Notes: generated from the letters alone by a model not told the origin. Shown: positions 1 through 11,396, counted from the first letter of the stretch. The stretch is DNA of 64,000 nucleotides from Stenotrophomonas rhizophila (GCF_020857975.1 NZ_JACWUO010000016.1:20914-84913); one strand, 5' to 3'. Numbers and translations: made by a program.

Positions 1-7
1 AGGCGGT

Positions 8-175
8 TTACTCCAGCGAACGCGGGCTGCTGGTGGAGGTGTGCAGGCGGTCGCCATGGAACATGAAGAACAGCTGCAACGTCATCGGGTGGGTCGCGGT
101 GCCGCCCTTGGCGAGGTGGTCGTCGGCCACACACTCGGTGACGTCCGCACCGGCAGCGGTCCGGGTGCACCCCGA
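8..175 (-). pseudogene. C-terminal remnant of an unrecognised gene
   Basis: Reading the minus strand from 175 down to a TAA at 8-10 gives an uninterrupted frame of about 55 codons. Almost every third position is G or C (about 46 of 52), as in the real genes around it. The frame is preceded by an in-frame TGA at 176-178 and has no usable start codon, so it looks like the surviving C-terminus of a gene that lost its 5' part or was frameshifted. The encoded tail contains the pieces GADVTECVADDHLAKGG and HPMTLQLFFMFHGDRLHTS. I do not recognise the family. The intact HipA-like gene begins about 100 bases further on, on the opposite strand. Coding by chance in a GC-rich region cannot be excluded. 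Confidence 0.35.
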
Positions 176-283
176 TCAGTTCGTGGATCGCAGCCGATGG
201 TGCGCCCGGGGCGCGGCAGCGCCGTCGGAATACGGATGCGCCTCACGGTAAGATGACGCCGCAACCCCGTCAATGGATCCGGC

Positions 284-1060
284 ATGCGCACCGTGCACGC
301 ACTTCGCTACATCACCCCGCTCCGCGAGGGCGGCTCGCTGCCCGCCGTGGTCGAGACCGACGACGACGGGATGGTGGTGCTCAAGTTCCGTGGTGCCGGG
401 CAAGGGCCGAAGGCGTTGATCGCCGAGTTGATCGCCGGTGAGATGGCGCGCAGCATCGGCCTGCCGATTCCGGAGGTCGTGCTGGTCGAACTGGACCGGG
501 AATTCGCCCGCACCGAACCGGACCCGGAGATCCAGGACCTCATCCGCGCCAGCGAGGGGCTCAACCTGGGCAGCGATTACCTGCCCGGCGCGATCAATTA
601 CGACCCGGCCGCGATGCCGGTGGATGCCGGGCTGGCCTCGCGCATCGTCTGGTTCGACGCGCTGATCAGCAACGTGGACCGCACCGCGCGCAACCCGAAC
701 CTGATGGTCTGGCACCGCCAGCTGTACCTGATCGACCATGGCGCGGCGATGTACTTCCACCACGACTGGGCCAGCGCCGGCGATGCCTGCGAGAAGCCGT
801 TCGTGTTGATTCGCGACCATGTGCTGCTGCCGTTCGCCAGCCGCATCGCCGAGGCCGACGCCGAACTTGCCGGCCTGCTGCCCGATGCCGAGATCGAGCG
901 CATCGTCGCACTGGTGCCCGACAGCTGGCTGGTGAATGAGCCGGCGTTCGACAGCCCGGCGGCGTACCGCCAGGCCTATGTCGATTACCTCAAGCGCCGC
1001 CTGCAGGTGCGTGCCGTGTTCGTCCAGGAGGCCGTCCGTGCCCACGCTGCATACCTATGA
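284..1060 (+). CDS. HipA-like kinase family protein
   Basis: The 258-residue protein resembles the short HipA-like kinases that lack the N-terminal half of classical HipA. An ATP-site lysine lies in VVLKF near residue 30, followed by GAGQGPKAL. The catalytic-loop candidate DALISNVDRTARNPN and the metal-binding LIDHG (the DFG equivalent) sit in the middle of the chain. HipA proteins phosphorylate targets on Ser or Thr; the substrate here is unknown. The ATG at 284 is the first one that keeps the whole domain, but its ribosome site is weak. The last 23 bases overlap the next gene, which has its own ribosome site inside this one, so the two are co-translated. The kinase assignment is good. A toxin role is only an inference, because no HipB-type antitoxin is nearby. 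Confidence 0.75.
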   Translation: MRTVHALRYITPLREGGSLPAVVETDDDGMVVLKFRGAGQGPKALIAELIAGEMARSIGLPIPEVVLVELDREFARTEPDPEIQDLIRASEGLNLGSDYLPGAINYDPAAMPVDAGLASRIVWFDALISNVDRTARNPNLMVWHRQLYLIDHGAAMYFHHDWASAGDACEKPFVLIRDHVLLPFASRIAEADAELAGLLPDAEIERIVALVPDSWLVNEPAFDSPAAYRQAYVDYLKRRLQVRAVFVQEAVRAHAAYL

Positions 1061-1427
1061 CTATGCCGTGATCCGCGTGGTACCGCGGGTCGAACGCGAG
1101 GAGTTCATCAACGTCGGGGTGATCGTGTCCTGCCCCGGCGCCAGGCACCTGGAAGCGGCGATCGAGATCGATCCGGTGCGGATGCAGGCCTTCGCGCCCA
1201 GCCTGGACCTGGATGCGCTGCAACCCTGGCTGGATGCGATCGTGGCGATCTGCCGCGGCGACGCCGATGCCGGCCCGATCGCGCAGTTGCCGGCGCGCGC
1301 GCGCTTCCATTTCCTCACCGCCAAGCGCAGCTCGGTGGTGCAGATGTCCAGCACGCATGTGGGCCGCACCGCCGATCCGCCCGGGGTGGTGGAGCATTTG
1401 TTGCGCAAGATGGTGCGGGTGCCGTAG
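1038..1427 (+). CDS. DUF3037 family protein
   Basis: A 129-residue protein starting at GTG 1038. AGGAG at 1026-1030 is an ideal ribosome-binding site for it, and the homologous sequence (YDYAVIRVVPRVEREEFINV) begins just after. DUF3037 proteins are small, of unknown function, and often follow a HipA-like kinase, as here with a 23-base overlap, so the pair is probably a functional unit. The stop codon is TAG and is the TAG of a GTAG extragenic palindrome beginning at 1424, so the palindrome directly closes the reading frame. No membrane segments or signal peptide are visible. Confidence 0.8.
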   Translation: MPTLHTYDYAVIRVVPRVEREEFINVGVIVSCPGARHLEAAIEIDPVRMQAFAPSLDLDALQPWLDAIVAICRGDADAGPIAQLPARARFHFLTAKRSSVVQMSSTHVGRTADPPGVVEHLLRKMVRVP

Positions 1428-1483
1428 CGCCGGGCTCTGCCCGGCTGCTTTTCGGTTACAGGCCGGGCAGAGCCCGGCGCTAC
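1424..1483. repeat. SMAG/REP-type palindrome dimer (inverted pair)
   Basis: Two GTAG-headed palindromes face each other. The left one (1424-1445) is GTAG followed by CGCCGGGCTCTGCCCGGC and the right one (1462-1483) is its exact inverse; a 16-base spacer separates them. This is the form of the SMAG family of REP elements known from Stenotrophomonas. Each outer GTAG supplies the TAG stop codon of the gene entering from that side: the DUF3037 gene on the plus strand and the RAYT gene on the minus strand. Confidence 0.9.
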
Positions 1484-1932
1484 GGGGGTGGCCATCGGCA
1501 CCAGGCGAAGGGGTAGCTGTTCATGCCAGTGGCCAGCCCCGCGCGCACGGGGTTGGCCAGGATGTAGGTTGCTTCGGCCATCAGCTGGCGTTCGTCGCGC
1601 TGCAGCTGGTCGTAATAGCCTGGCTGCCAGACTGTCCCTTGGCGACCGTTCAACTGGTTAAGCGCTTTTGCCGACCGGGATTTGAACGTCCGCATCACGA
1701 TCGACAGCGGGGTGTCGCGCAGGCAGAACATCCAATGGATGTGGTCCGGCATCACCACCCATGCCATTGATTCGGTACGGCCCTGCTCGTCGGAGGCGCG
1801 CAGCCAGTGGATGACTTCCTTCGCGTTTGCTGTATCGACAAACAGGCGGGCGCGCCGCGCCGTGACGGTGGTGACTACGTAATAGCTGCCGGCGCTGGAA
1901 ATGCGTCCACGCTGTAGAGAGGGGCTGGCCAT
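1480..1932 (-). CDS. REP-associated tyrosine transposase (RAYT)
   Basis: A 150-residue member of the IS200/IS605-related Y1 transposase group that is domesticated with REP palindromes. The metal-binding HUH motif appears as MPDHIHWMF, and a candidate catalytic tyrosine lies in QPGYYDQ in the C-terminal half. The chosen start (ATG 1932, MASPSLQRGRISSAG) matches the usual N-terminus of the family; an in-frame ATG at 1953 would add seven residues. RAYTs nick and join single-stranded REP DNA and are thought to spread REPs rather than themselves. Here the gene has an SMAG dimer at its 3' end and further SMAG copies just beyond its 5' side (2063 and 2177). It appears intact. Confidence 0.9.
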   Translation of the reverse strand: MASPSLQRGRISSAGSYYVVTTVTARRARLFVDTANAKEVIHWLRASDEQGRTESMAWVVMPDHIHWMFCLRDTPLSIVMRTFKSRSAKALNQLNGRQGTVWQPGYYDQLQRDERQLMAEATYILANPVRAGLATGMNSYPFAWCRWPPP

Positions 1933-2062
1933 ACGCGCATCGTGGGCGACCATGGCCAATGGATGAAGCGGGGAAATCTGCGGGATCGTGTCAGGGGTTT
2001 CCGCGACGTCGCGTTGCGGTGGTGCCGGGTTTTGCCTGGCTTGTGTCGGTGTTCGCAGAGCA

Positions 2063-2084
2063 GCCGGGTAGAACCCGGCTCTAC
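2063..2084 (-). repeat. SMAG palindrome
   Basis: A GTAG-type palindrome on the minus strand, with arms GCCGGGT and ACCCGGC and the GTAG complement CTAC at its right end. It is identical to the copy at 2177-2198. Both lie between the RAYT gene and the glucose dehydrogenase gene. Confidence 0.85.
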
Positions 2085-2176
2085 GGCTTGGCGGTGAGCG
2101 CCGCGCGCATGGCGATGCGTTCGTCCGATCGGCGCCCGGCGGTCCAATGGCGCGGCTCTACGATCCTGTGCCTGCA

Positions 2177-2198
2177 GCCGGGTAGAACCCGGCTCTAC
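2177..2198 (-). repeat. SMAG palindrome overlapping the gcd stop codon
   Basis: A second identical 22-base copy of the element at 2063. Its terminal GTAG (minus strand) contains the TAG stop codon of the glucose dehydrogenase gene at 2195-2197. Confidence 0.85.
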
Positions 2199-4684
2199 GG
2201 CAGCGCATAGGCAATCACGTAATCGCCCGCCGGGGTTTCCATGAAGTGGTGGCCGCCGGCCATGATCACCACGTACTGGCGCCCGCCGGATGCATAGACC
2301 ATCGGGTTGGCCTGGCCGCCGGCCGGCAGTTTGGCGTGCCACAGTTCCTTGCCGGTCTTCAGGTCGATGGCGCGCAGCAGGTCGTCGGTGGCCGCGGCGA
2401 TGAAGATCAGGCCGCCGGCGGTGACCACCGCGCCGCCATTGTTGGGCGTGCCGATCTCGATCGGCAGGCCCGAGCGGATACCGAACGGGCCATTGCCGCG
2501 GGCGCTGCCGAACGGGCGATCCCACAGGGTCTCGCCGGTACGCAGGTCGATCGCACGGATGCCGCCGTAAGGGGGCTGCTTGCACAGCAGCCTGGTGAAC
2601 GGCAGGCGCCAGCCGGCGTTGACGTCGATCGCATACGGCGTACCGGCCTGCGGGTCGCCGGCGCCTTCGGCACCGCCCTTGTCGGCGCGCACCTGTTCGC
2701 GCGGCACCCAGCCCAGTTGGTCGGCCCTGGCACGCGGCACCAGCAGGTTGTAGTTGGGCATGTCGTTGTAATTGGCCACGATCACCCCGCGACGCGGGTC
2801 CACCGCCACGCTGCCCCAGTCCGAGCCACCGTTGTAGCCGGGGTACTCGATGGAATGGCGGTCGGCGGTCGGCGGGGTGTAGAAGCCCTCGTAGCTGGCC
2901 TTGCGGAACTGGATGCGGCATACCAGCTGGTCGATCGGGGTCATGCCCCACATGTCGCGCTCGGTCAGGTCCGGCTTGCGCAGCGTGTGGTACAGCGAGA
3001 ACCGCTGGGTGCGGGCGCGCTGCGCCGGCTCGACCCCGCCGCCGGGCACCGCGCGTTCCTCGGCCGGGGTCAGCAACTGGCCGGTGCGGCGGTCCAGCAC
3101 GTACAGGTCGCCCTGCTTGGTCGGCAGCAGCAGGGCCGGCACCTTGCCGGCGGCGGTCGGGTAATCGACCAGGGTGGCCTGCGAGCCCAGGTCGTAGTCC
3201 CAGACGTCCTTGCGCACCGCCTGGAAATGCCAGACCGGCTTGCCGGTGTTGACGTCGATGGCGACCAGCGAGGTGGCGTAGGTGTTCTGGGCGTCGGTGC
3301 GCGACCCGCTCCAGTAATCGCCGGCCGCATTGCCCATCGGCAGGTAGACCAGGCCGAGCTGGTCATCGCCGGTGGCGGTGGTCCACATGTTCGGGGTGCC
3401 ACGGGTATAGGTCTGCCCGTGCGGCGGTGCGCCGCTGCGGCCGGGCTGGTCCATGTCCCAGGCCCAGCGCAGCGCGCCGGTGACCGCGTCGTAGGCCTGG
3501 ATCACCCCCGACGGCGCATCGCGGCGCTGGCCGTCCAGCACCTGGTGGCCGGTGACCACCACGCCCTGCACGATCGCCGGCGGCGAGGTGATCGACACAT
3601 ACCCCGGCGGGCTGTCGCCCATGCCTGCGGTGATGTCGACCTGGCCGTTGTTGCCAAAGCCGGTGCAGGGCTTGCCGGTGGCCGCGTCCACCGCGATCAG
3701 GCGGCCGTCCAGGGTGCCTTCGATGATCCGCGTCGCGCAGGCGCTGCGCGGCAGGTGGGTCAGCAGCGGCACGCCGGCCGGCGGTACCGCCAGGTCGGCG
3801 GCCACATCGGCCAGTGCCGGGTCCTGGGCGGTGGCCGGCACTTCGTAATAGGCCACGCCGCGGCAGGCGGCCGTGTACGGGATGGAGGCATCCTTGACCT
3901 TGGGGTCGAAGCGCCAGCGTTCGCTGCCGTCGGCGGCGTTGAGCGCGATCAACTGGTTGCGGGCGGTGCACAGGTACAGGCTGTCGCCCACCTTGAGCGG
4001 CGTGGTCTCGGCGCCCCAGCGTTTTTCCGGCAGGTCGCCGGTACGGAACACCCAGGCCTGCTGGAGGGTGCCGACATTCTCGGCGGTGATCTGCTGCAGC
4101 GGCGAGAAGCGGGTGGCGGCGTTGTTGCGGCCGTAGGCGGCCCAGTCGCCCTCGGCCGGGCGGTCGGCCGGCTGCAGCGGCGCATCGCGGGCCGGGGCCA
4201 GCCCGGCGCTGCTGATCGGCTCGGGGAAGGCGCCGCTGGCGGCGGTGACCCCGTGCGGCACGAAGGCCAGGGTGAAGGCGGCCACGAACACCAGCGCCAG
4301 CACGCCGGCGATGCTGCGCGAGAGCGTGCGCGACACCGGGCGGTCCAGGCGCGGCAACAGCAGCGCCAGCACGAAGGCCAGGCCGACCATCAACCCCAGC
4401 CGTGGCACCCAGCGCCAGTAGTTGCCGCCGGACTCCCACCAGGTCCACAGCACGGTGCCGGCCAGCACCAGGGCGAACCATAGCGCGCCGCTGTAGCGGC
4501 CCCGCCACAGCTGCACGCCGGCAATCAGCAGGCCGATGCCGGCCAGCACGTAGTACCAGGAGCCGCCCAGGCTGGCCAACCACGCCCCGCCAGCGGTGAG
4601 CACCGCGCCCAGCAGCAGGATCGCCAACGCCAGCGCAGCCAGCAGCACAGGCCGCGCCGGGCGGTTCGGTGTGGAGGTGGACAT
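2195..4684 (-). CDS. gcd: membrane-bound PQQ-dependent glucose dehydrogenase
   Basis: An 829-residue quinoprotein that oxidises glucose to gluconolactone on the periplasmic face and passes electrons to ubiquinone. The first roughly 145 residues form five hydrophobic helices (about 12-33, 41-59, 66-83, 92-110 and 124-142), as in E. coli Gcd. The rest is the eight-bladed PQQ propeller, with typical pieces such as DWAAYGRNN, TTPLKVGDSLY and the C-terminal GGHHFMETPAGDYVIAYALP. The start at 4684 is chosen because GGAGA lies just upstream and the frame before it is unlike the family. It is slightly longer than the roughly 800-residue norm. PQQ must be made elsewhere or taken up. The stop codon lies in an SMAG repeat. 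Confidence 0.93.
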   Translation of the reverse strand: MSTSTPNRPARPVLLAALALAILLLGAVLTAGGAWLASLGGSWYYVLAGIGLLIAGVQLWRGRYSGALWFALVLAGTVLWTWWESGGNYWRWVPRLGLMVGLAFVLALLLPRLDRPVSRTLSRSIAGVLALVFVAAFTLAFVPHGVTAASGAFPEPISSAGLAPARDAPLQPADRPAEGDWAAYGRNNAATRFSPLQQITAENVGTLQQAWVFRTGDLPEKRWGAETTPLKVGDSLYLCTARNQLIALNAADGSERWRFDPKVKDASIPYTAACRGVAYYEVPATAQDPALADVAADLAVPPAGVPLLTHLPRSACATRIIEGTLDGRLIAVDAATGKPCTGFGNNGQVDITAGMGDSPPGYVSITSPPAIVQGVVVTGHQVLDGQRRDAPSGVIQAYDAVTGALRWAWDMDQPGRSGAPPHGQTYTRGTPNMWTTATGDDQLGLVYLPMGNAAGDYWSGSRTDAQNTYATSLVAIDVNTGKPVWHFQAVRKDVWDYDLGSQATLVDYPTAAGKVPALLLPTKQGDLYVLDRRTGQLLTPAEERAVPGGGVEPAQRARTQRFSLYHTLRKPDLTERDMWGMTPIDQLVCRIQFRKASYEGFYTPPTADRHSIEYPGYNGGSDWGSVAVDPRRGVIVANYNDMPNYNLLVPRARADQLGWVPREQVRADKGGAEGAGDPQAGTPYAIDVNAGWRLPFTRLLCKQPPYGGIRAIDLRTGETLWDRPFGSARGNGPFGIRSGLPIEIGTPNNGGAVVTAGGLIFIAAATDDLLRAIDLKTGKELWHAKLPAGGQANPMVYASGGRQYVVIMAGGHHFMETPAGDYVIAYALP

Positions 4685-4874
4685 CGCGGTCTCCCGAAGC
4701 ATCGGCATCGCCGACGTTGCCGCCGGTCCCGCTGCCGGTTATCCCACCGCCATCGTGAAAGCAACGCGTTCTTTGCCTGCCCGCCCGCGGCGGGAATCGC
4801 ACCTGCCCTGCCCCGCAACTGCCGGGCAGGCACCCTGTCCGATGCCGGACGCGCGCGAAGGCTGGCGCCACAAC

Positions 4875-4904
4875 GGACAACGCCGGCTTGCGCCGGCGTT
4901 GTCC
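4875..4904 (-). terminator. hairpin downstream of gyrA
   Basis: A perfect 13-bp stem (GGACAACGCCGGC, loop TTGC, then the inverse) sits 20 bases after the gyrA stop codon. There is no T-run on either side, so it is either a weak or factor-dependent terminator, or an mRNA 3'-end stabiliser. Confidence 0.5.
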
Positions 4905-4924
4905 GCGGTACCGTGCAGGCAGGC

Positions 4925-7624
<2,700 letters not shown>

Positions 7625-7815
7625 TCGGGTTCCGTTGTCTGGGTGCGGTCCAGTCCGTCGCGCCAGCCCTTGCGGGGCGGCGGCGCCGGAATCTCGATTA
7701 ACCGTTGGAGTCTACCACAACAGGTCGATTTCCGCCCGTGTTCAGCGGTGTTTTACCTGCAAGAATCAGGAACTTACGGGGGCGTTGCAGGCGTGGTCGG
7801 GGTTCGGTCGGGAAA

Positions 7816-7941
7816 GCCGTACCGGCCAACGGCCGGTACCTACCCGCGAAGGGTTTGGCCGCCCACCCGGATCCCGGTAGGCCACGACCGTTGGTCGTGG
7901 CACGGGCGGCCGTTGGTCGTGGCACCGGGCCACCAACGGCC
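7816..7941. repeat. cluster of SMAG-type palindromes in the mtnA-gyrA gap
   Basis: The 325-base gap 7625-7949 holds at least three palindromes. One is at 7816-7843 (GTACCGGCC/GGCCGGTAC, followed by CTAC). A GTAG-headed one at 7877-7900 has arms CCACGACC and GGTCGTGG. A third at 7908-7941 has arms GGCCGTTGGT and ACCAACGGCC. The part from 7625 to about 7790 should contain the gyrA promoter on the minus strand, but I see no convincing -35/-10 pair. Confidence 0.7.
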
Positions 7942-7949
7942 GTGGTCGC

Positions 7950-9011
7950 TCAGCCGAAGGCGGCGCGCATGTTCACCGCCGTCGGATTGAGAATCACCCC
8001 ACGCTCGGTGACGATCGCGTCGATCAGGCTGCCCGGGGTGACGTCGAATACCGGGTTCCAGGCGGCGATGCCCTCGGCCACGGTGCGCGTGCCCCCTACC
8101 CCGTACAGCTCGCCCGGGTCGCGCTGTTCGATCTCGATCTGCCCGCCGTCGGCGGTGTCCATGTCCACGGTCGAGGACGGGGCCACCACCATGAACTTGA
8201 CCCCGTGGTGGCGGGCGGCAATGGCCAGCTGGTAGGTACCGATCTTGTTGGCGGTATCGCCGTTGGCGCAGATCCGGTCGGCGCCGACGATCACCCATTG
8301 CACCGCCCCGGTCTTCATCAGGTGCGCGGCGGCCGAATCGGCGATCAGGGTGGCGTCGATACCATCCTGCTGCAGCTCCCACACCGTCAGCCGCGCGCCC
8401 TGCAGCCACGGCCGGGTCTCGCCGGCGAACACCTTGGCGATGCGCTGCTGGGCCATGCCGGCGCGGATCACGCCCAGCGCGGTGCCGAAGCCGGCGGTGG
8501 CCAGCGAACCGGTGTTGCAATGGGTCAGCACGCCGCTGCCGGCCTCGATCAGGCCCGCGCCGAGGGCGCCCATATGGCGGTTGGCGGCCAGGTCCTCGTC
8601 GGCGATCGCCTGCGCCTCGGTGACCAGCACCTGCTGCCAGTCGGCACCGGCCAGGGCCAGCGCGCGGCGCATCCGGGCCAGCGCCCAGGCCAGGTTGACC
8701 GCCGTCGGGCGCGCCGCGTTGAGCCGCTGCAGCGCCGGTTCCAGCTTGGCCAGCGCCTGGGCGCCATCGGCGGCCTGCACGCCCGCGGCGGCCAGCACCA
8801 CGCCCCAGGCCGCGGCGATGCCGATTGCCGGCGCACCGCGCACGGTCAGGGCGTGGATGGCCTCGGCCACCGCGTCGCTGCCGCGGCATTCCACGTGTTC
8901 CACCACGAACGGCAGCTTGCGCTGGTCGAGCAGTTGCAGGGAATCGCCGGTCCACAGGATCGGGCGGATATGGTCGTAACGGGCGTAGTCGATGTCGGTG
9001 GATGCGTTCAT
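7950..9011 (-). CDS. mtnA: methylthioribose-1-phosphate isomerase
   Basis: A 353-residue enzyme of the methionine salvage pathway that converts 5-methylthioribose 1-phosphate to the ribulose form. It is an eIF2B-alpha-like fold protein. Family marks include [13 protein letters not shown] near residue 60, the active-site cysteine in [13 protein letters not shown] and the acid in [19 protein letters not shown]. The length matches the family. ATG 9011 is preferred over an upstream in-frame start because the conserved part ([20 protein letters not shown]) begins soon after. It follows gyrA's 5' end on the same strand with a repeat-filled gap of about 325 bases. Confidence 0.95.
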   Translation of the reverse strand: MNASTDIDYARYDHIRPILWTGDSLQLLDQRKLPFVVEHVECRGSDAVAEAIHALTVRGAPAIGIAAAWGVVLAAAGVQAADGAQALAKLEPALQRLNAARPTAVNLAWALARMRRALALAGADWQQVLVTEAQAIADEDLAANRHMGALGAGLIEAGSGVLTHCNTGSLATAGFGTALGVIRAGMAQQRIAKVFAGETRPWLQGARLTVWELQQDGIDATLIADSAAAHLMKTGAVQWVIVGADRICANGDTANKIGTYQLAIAARHHGVKFMVVAPSSTVDMDTADGGQIEIEQRDPGELYGVGGTRTVAEGIAAWNPVFDVTPGSLIDAIVTERGVILNPTAVNMRAAFG

Positions 9012-9100
9012 CGGGCCATTGTAACGGTGCACCGCGCATCGATCAGCGCCCTGCGCTGAACCCATTGCCCGGTGCCCGGCCCGTCAGCGGCCGGCGGTGC

Positions 9101-9856
9101 TCAGTTCACCAGGAATTCGGCCCGGCAGCCCTTGTCGACCCAGACCCCGCGCGCGTCCCAGCCCCAGCCGGTGCCCTCTTCGCAGGGGCTGCCGGACAGC
9201 TGCTTGCTCAGGCGCGCGCCCTTGCCAATGCTGGCCCCGCAGAAACGACGCTGGCGCGATTTGGATTCGCACACCACCGTGCGCGGCACGTCCAGGAATC
9301 CCGAGCCGTCGGCGGCGCCGATCTCGAAGTCGCCCTGGCAGCCACGGGTCACCCAGATTTCGTTGCGGCGCACACCCCAGCTGTGGCCTTCACGGCACGG
9401 GATGGCCGACAGCTGGCGCAGCAGCCTTACCGGCGCGCCCTGCAGCACCACCGGGCAGTTCTGCGGGCGGCCGTTGGATTCGCAGCGCAACACCCGGCGC
9501 ACCAGGCGCGGCCCGCCGGCGGCATTGCGGCCTGCCGGGGCGCGGCTGCGGAACTCGCCACGACACCCCAGCGTCACCCACACCCCGGAGCGGTCGGTAC
9601 CCCACTCGGTGCCGCGGACGCAGCTGTTGTCCGACAGCTGGCGGACCAGGTCCACGCCCTGCTCCACCGGCATATCGCAGTGCACCCATTCCATGTCGCG
9701 CGATTCGCAGCGCACCACCTGGCCGGCATAGCCGGCCTGGCGCGGCTCGGCCGCCATCGCCGGCAGCACCGCGCCGCACAGCACCAGCGTCCACAGCGGC
9801 AGCGTCCAGCGCGGCACGCCGCGCACGGGCAGGTCGGTTACTTCCCACAGCTTCAT
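9101..9856 (-). CDS. secreted DUF3011 protein with three cysteine repeats
   Basis: A 251-residue protein with an N-terminal signal sequence (hydrophobic stretch WTLPLWTLVLCGAVLP followed by AMAAEP). It consists of three DUF3011 repeats of about 55-60 residues. Each contains VxCES near the start, a central cysteine, a QLS...C step, then a WG...G(V/I)WV and a final GCxxxF: repeat 1 about residues 50-105, repeat 2 about 120-175 and repeat 3 about 190-250. The even spacing of four cysteines per repeat suggests disulfides in the periplasm or outside the cell. The function of DUF3011 is unknown; lectin-like folds are sometimes suggested. The start at 9856 puts the signal peptide at the N-terminus. 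Confidence 0.8.
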   Translation of the reverse strand: MKLWEVTDLPVRGVPRWTLPLWTLVLCGAVLPAMAAEPRQAGYAGQVVRCESRDMEWVHCDMPVEQGVDLVRQLSDNSCVRGTEWGTDRSGVWVTLGCRGEFRSRAPAGRNAAGGPRLVRRVLRCESNGRPQNCPVVLQGAPVRLLRQLSAIPCREGHSWGVRRNEIWVTRGCQGDFEIGAADGSGFLDVPRTVVCESKSRQRRFCGASIGKGARLSKQLSGSPCEEGTGWGWDARGVWVDKGCRAEFLVN

Positions 9857-9969
9857 CAACACAGTCCCCGCCGCACCTGAACGATCACATGACCACCTTC
9901 GGACATCCTGCGTGATCAGAGCATCATCATGCAGGCCACGCAAGACATCCGTCAGTCAGGTTGCGCCGT

Positions 9970-10914
9970 TCATGCACGGGCGAAATCCAGCGCCAGCACG
10001 TCGGCAATCCGGCCGGTGCGGTTGAGCGCCATCAGCAGCCGGTCCACGCCGACCGCAACGCCGGCGCAGTCGGGCAATGCCGGCAGCGCGGCAAGCAGGT
10101 GTTCATCCAGCGGCGGCAATACCGCGCCGCGCGCGCGGCGCACCGCATGATCGCGTTCGAAGCGTGCGCGCTGTTCAGCCGCGTCGTTGAGTTCGTGGTA
10201 GCCGTTGGCCAGTTCAACCGCGCCCAGGTACAGCTCGAAGCGTTCAGCCAGCGGCGGCGTGCCCGGGCGCACCCGTGCCAACGCGGCCTGGCTGGCCGGC
10301 CAGTCGTGGACCACGGTCAGGGTGTCCTGGTCGAAGCCGGGCTGGATGCGGTGGGTCATCAACAGATCCAGCCAGTCATCGCGGTTGAGCCCGTCGGCGT
10401 GGATGTGGACATCGGCCAGCGGGGCCTGCAACTGCTCCAGCGTGGCGGTGAACGGGTCCAGGCCGAGCCGCTGCTGGTACAGGCTGCGGTAGTCGATGAC
10501 CTGCAGCCCGGCCTGGCGCTGCACCAGCCCCAGCGCGGCACGCACCAGCGCGACGGTTTCTTCGATCAGGCGGTGGTGGTCCCAGCCGACCCGGTACCAC
10601 TCCAGCATGGTGAACTCCGGGTTGTGGCGGCCGCCGGCCTCGCCGTTGCGGAACACCCGGCCCAACTCGTAGCAATCGCCGACACCGGCGGCGAGCAGCC
10701 GCTTGAGCGGATACTCCGGCGAGGTGCGCAGCCAGCGCTGCGCGCTGCCGGCATCGACATGCCCGCTGAAGCAGGTGTGGAAGCTATCGATGTTCGGTTC
10801 GGTGTTGCCGGCGGCCGACAGGATCGGGGTTTCCACTTCGAGTACATCGCGCGCGGCGAAGAACCCGCGGATCAGGGCATTGAGCGCGGCACGCTGGCGC
10901 AGGGCGGCAATCAT
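9970..10914 (-). CDS. epmA: elongation factor P--(R)-beta-lysine ligase
   Basis: A 314-residue stand-alone class II lysyl-tRNA-synthetase-like enzyme that attaches (R)-beta-lysine to a lysine of elongation factor P. Motif 2 is seen as GRVFRNGEAGGRHNPEF and motif 3 as GVAVGVDRLLMAL. There is no anticodon-binding domain, which separates it from LysS. Its ATG overlaps the TGA of the upstream acetyltransferase gene (ATGA), so the two are translationally coupled. Neither efp nor epmB is in the window. Confidence 0.93.
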   Translation of the reverse strand: MIAALRQRAALNALIRGFFAARDVLEVETPILSAAGNTEPNIDSFHTCFSGHVDAGSAQRWLRTSPEYPLKRLLAAGVGDCYELGRVFRNGEAGGRHNPEFTMLEWYRVGWDHHRLIEETVALVRAALGLVQRQAGLQVIDYRSLYQQRLGLDPFTATLEQLQAPLADVHIHADGLNRDDWLDLLMTHRIQPGFDQDTLTVVHDWPASQAALARVRPGTPPLAERFELYLGAVELANGYHELNDAAEQRARFERDHAVRRARGAVLPPLDEHLLAALPALPDCAGVAVGVDRLLMALNRTGRIADVLALDFARA

Positions 10915-11396
10915 GCGCGGGCGTCGCGCAGGCGCTCGGCCAGCGGCAGGGTCAGCAGGTTGCGGGTGTCATCGACGTAGCCGGTGGCCAGGTACAGCCG
11001 CCGCGCCAGTTCGTTGTGGTGGTTCACCTCCAGCCGCATGCGCTGCACGCCGCGGGCGTTGGCGCGCTGCTCCAGGATCGCCAGCGCCTGTTTGCCGCGG
11101 CCGCGGCCGCGCGCGGCATGGCCGAGGTAGAGCTCATCGAGCAGGGCGAAATGGCCGCCCTGCTCCAGGCTGAAACCCATCGCCAGCGCCGCGTAACCGA
11201 CCACGCTGCCGTCTTCGGACAACCACAGCAGCACCTCGCCGTTGCGGGGGTCTTCCAGCAACGCGGCCAGGGCCGGGGCCACCCGCGCGGCGTCGAAGTC
11301 CAACTTGTCCTCGGCATAGAACGCGCGCATCAGCCCGAGCAGCAGCTCGGTGTCGGCGACGGTGGCCAGGCGGAAATCGAGGGGGGCGGTATGCAT
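10911..11396 (-). CDS. GNAT-family N-acetyltransferase
   Basis: A 161-residue GNAT protein. The acetyl-CoA pyrophosphate loop is ARGRGRGKQAL (the Q/RxxGxG/A pattern) and the following helix and strand (ALAILEQRANARGVQRMRLEV) are typical. The C-terminal ARRLYLATGYV is the usual motif B end. The substrate cannot be told from sequence. ATG 11396 begins the conserved part (MHTAPLDFRLATVADTELL). It ends inside the epmA start codon, suggesting coexpression with epmA, and follows ligA by 52 bases. Confidence 0.85.
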   Translation of the reverse strand: MHTAPLDFRLATVADTELLLGLMRAFYAEDKLDFDAARVAPALAALLEDPRNGEVLLWLSEDGSVVGYAALAMGFSLEQGGHFALLDELYLGHAARGRGRGKQALAILEQRANARGVQRMRLEVNHHNELARRLYLATGYVDDTRNLLTLPLAERLRDARA

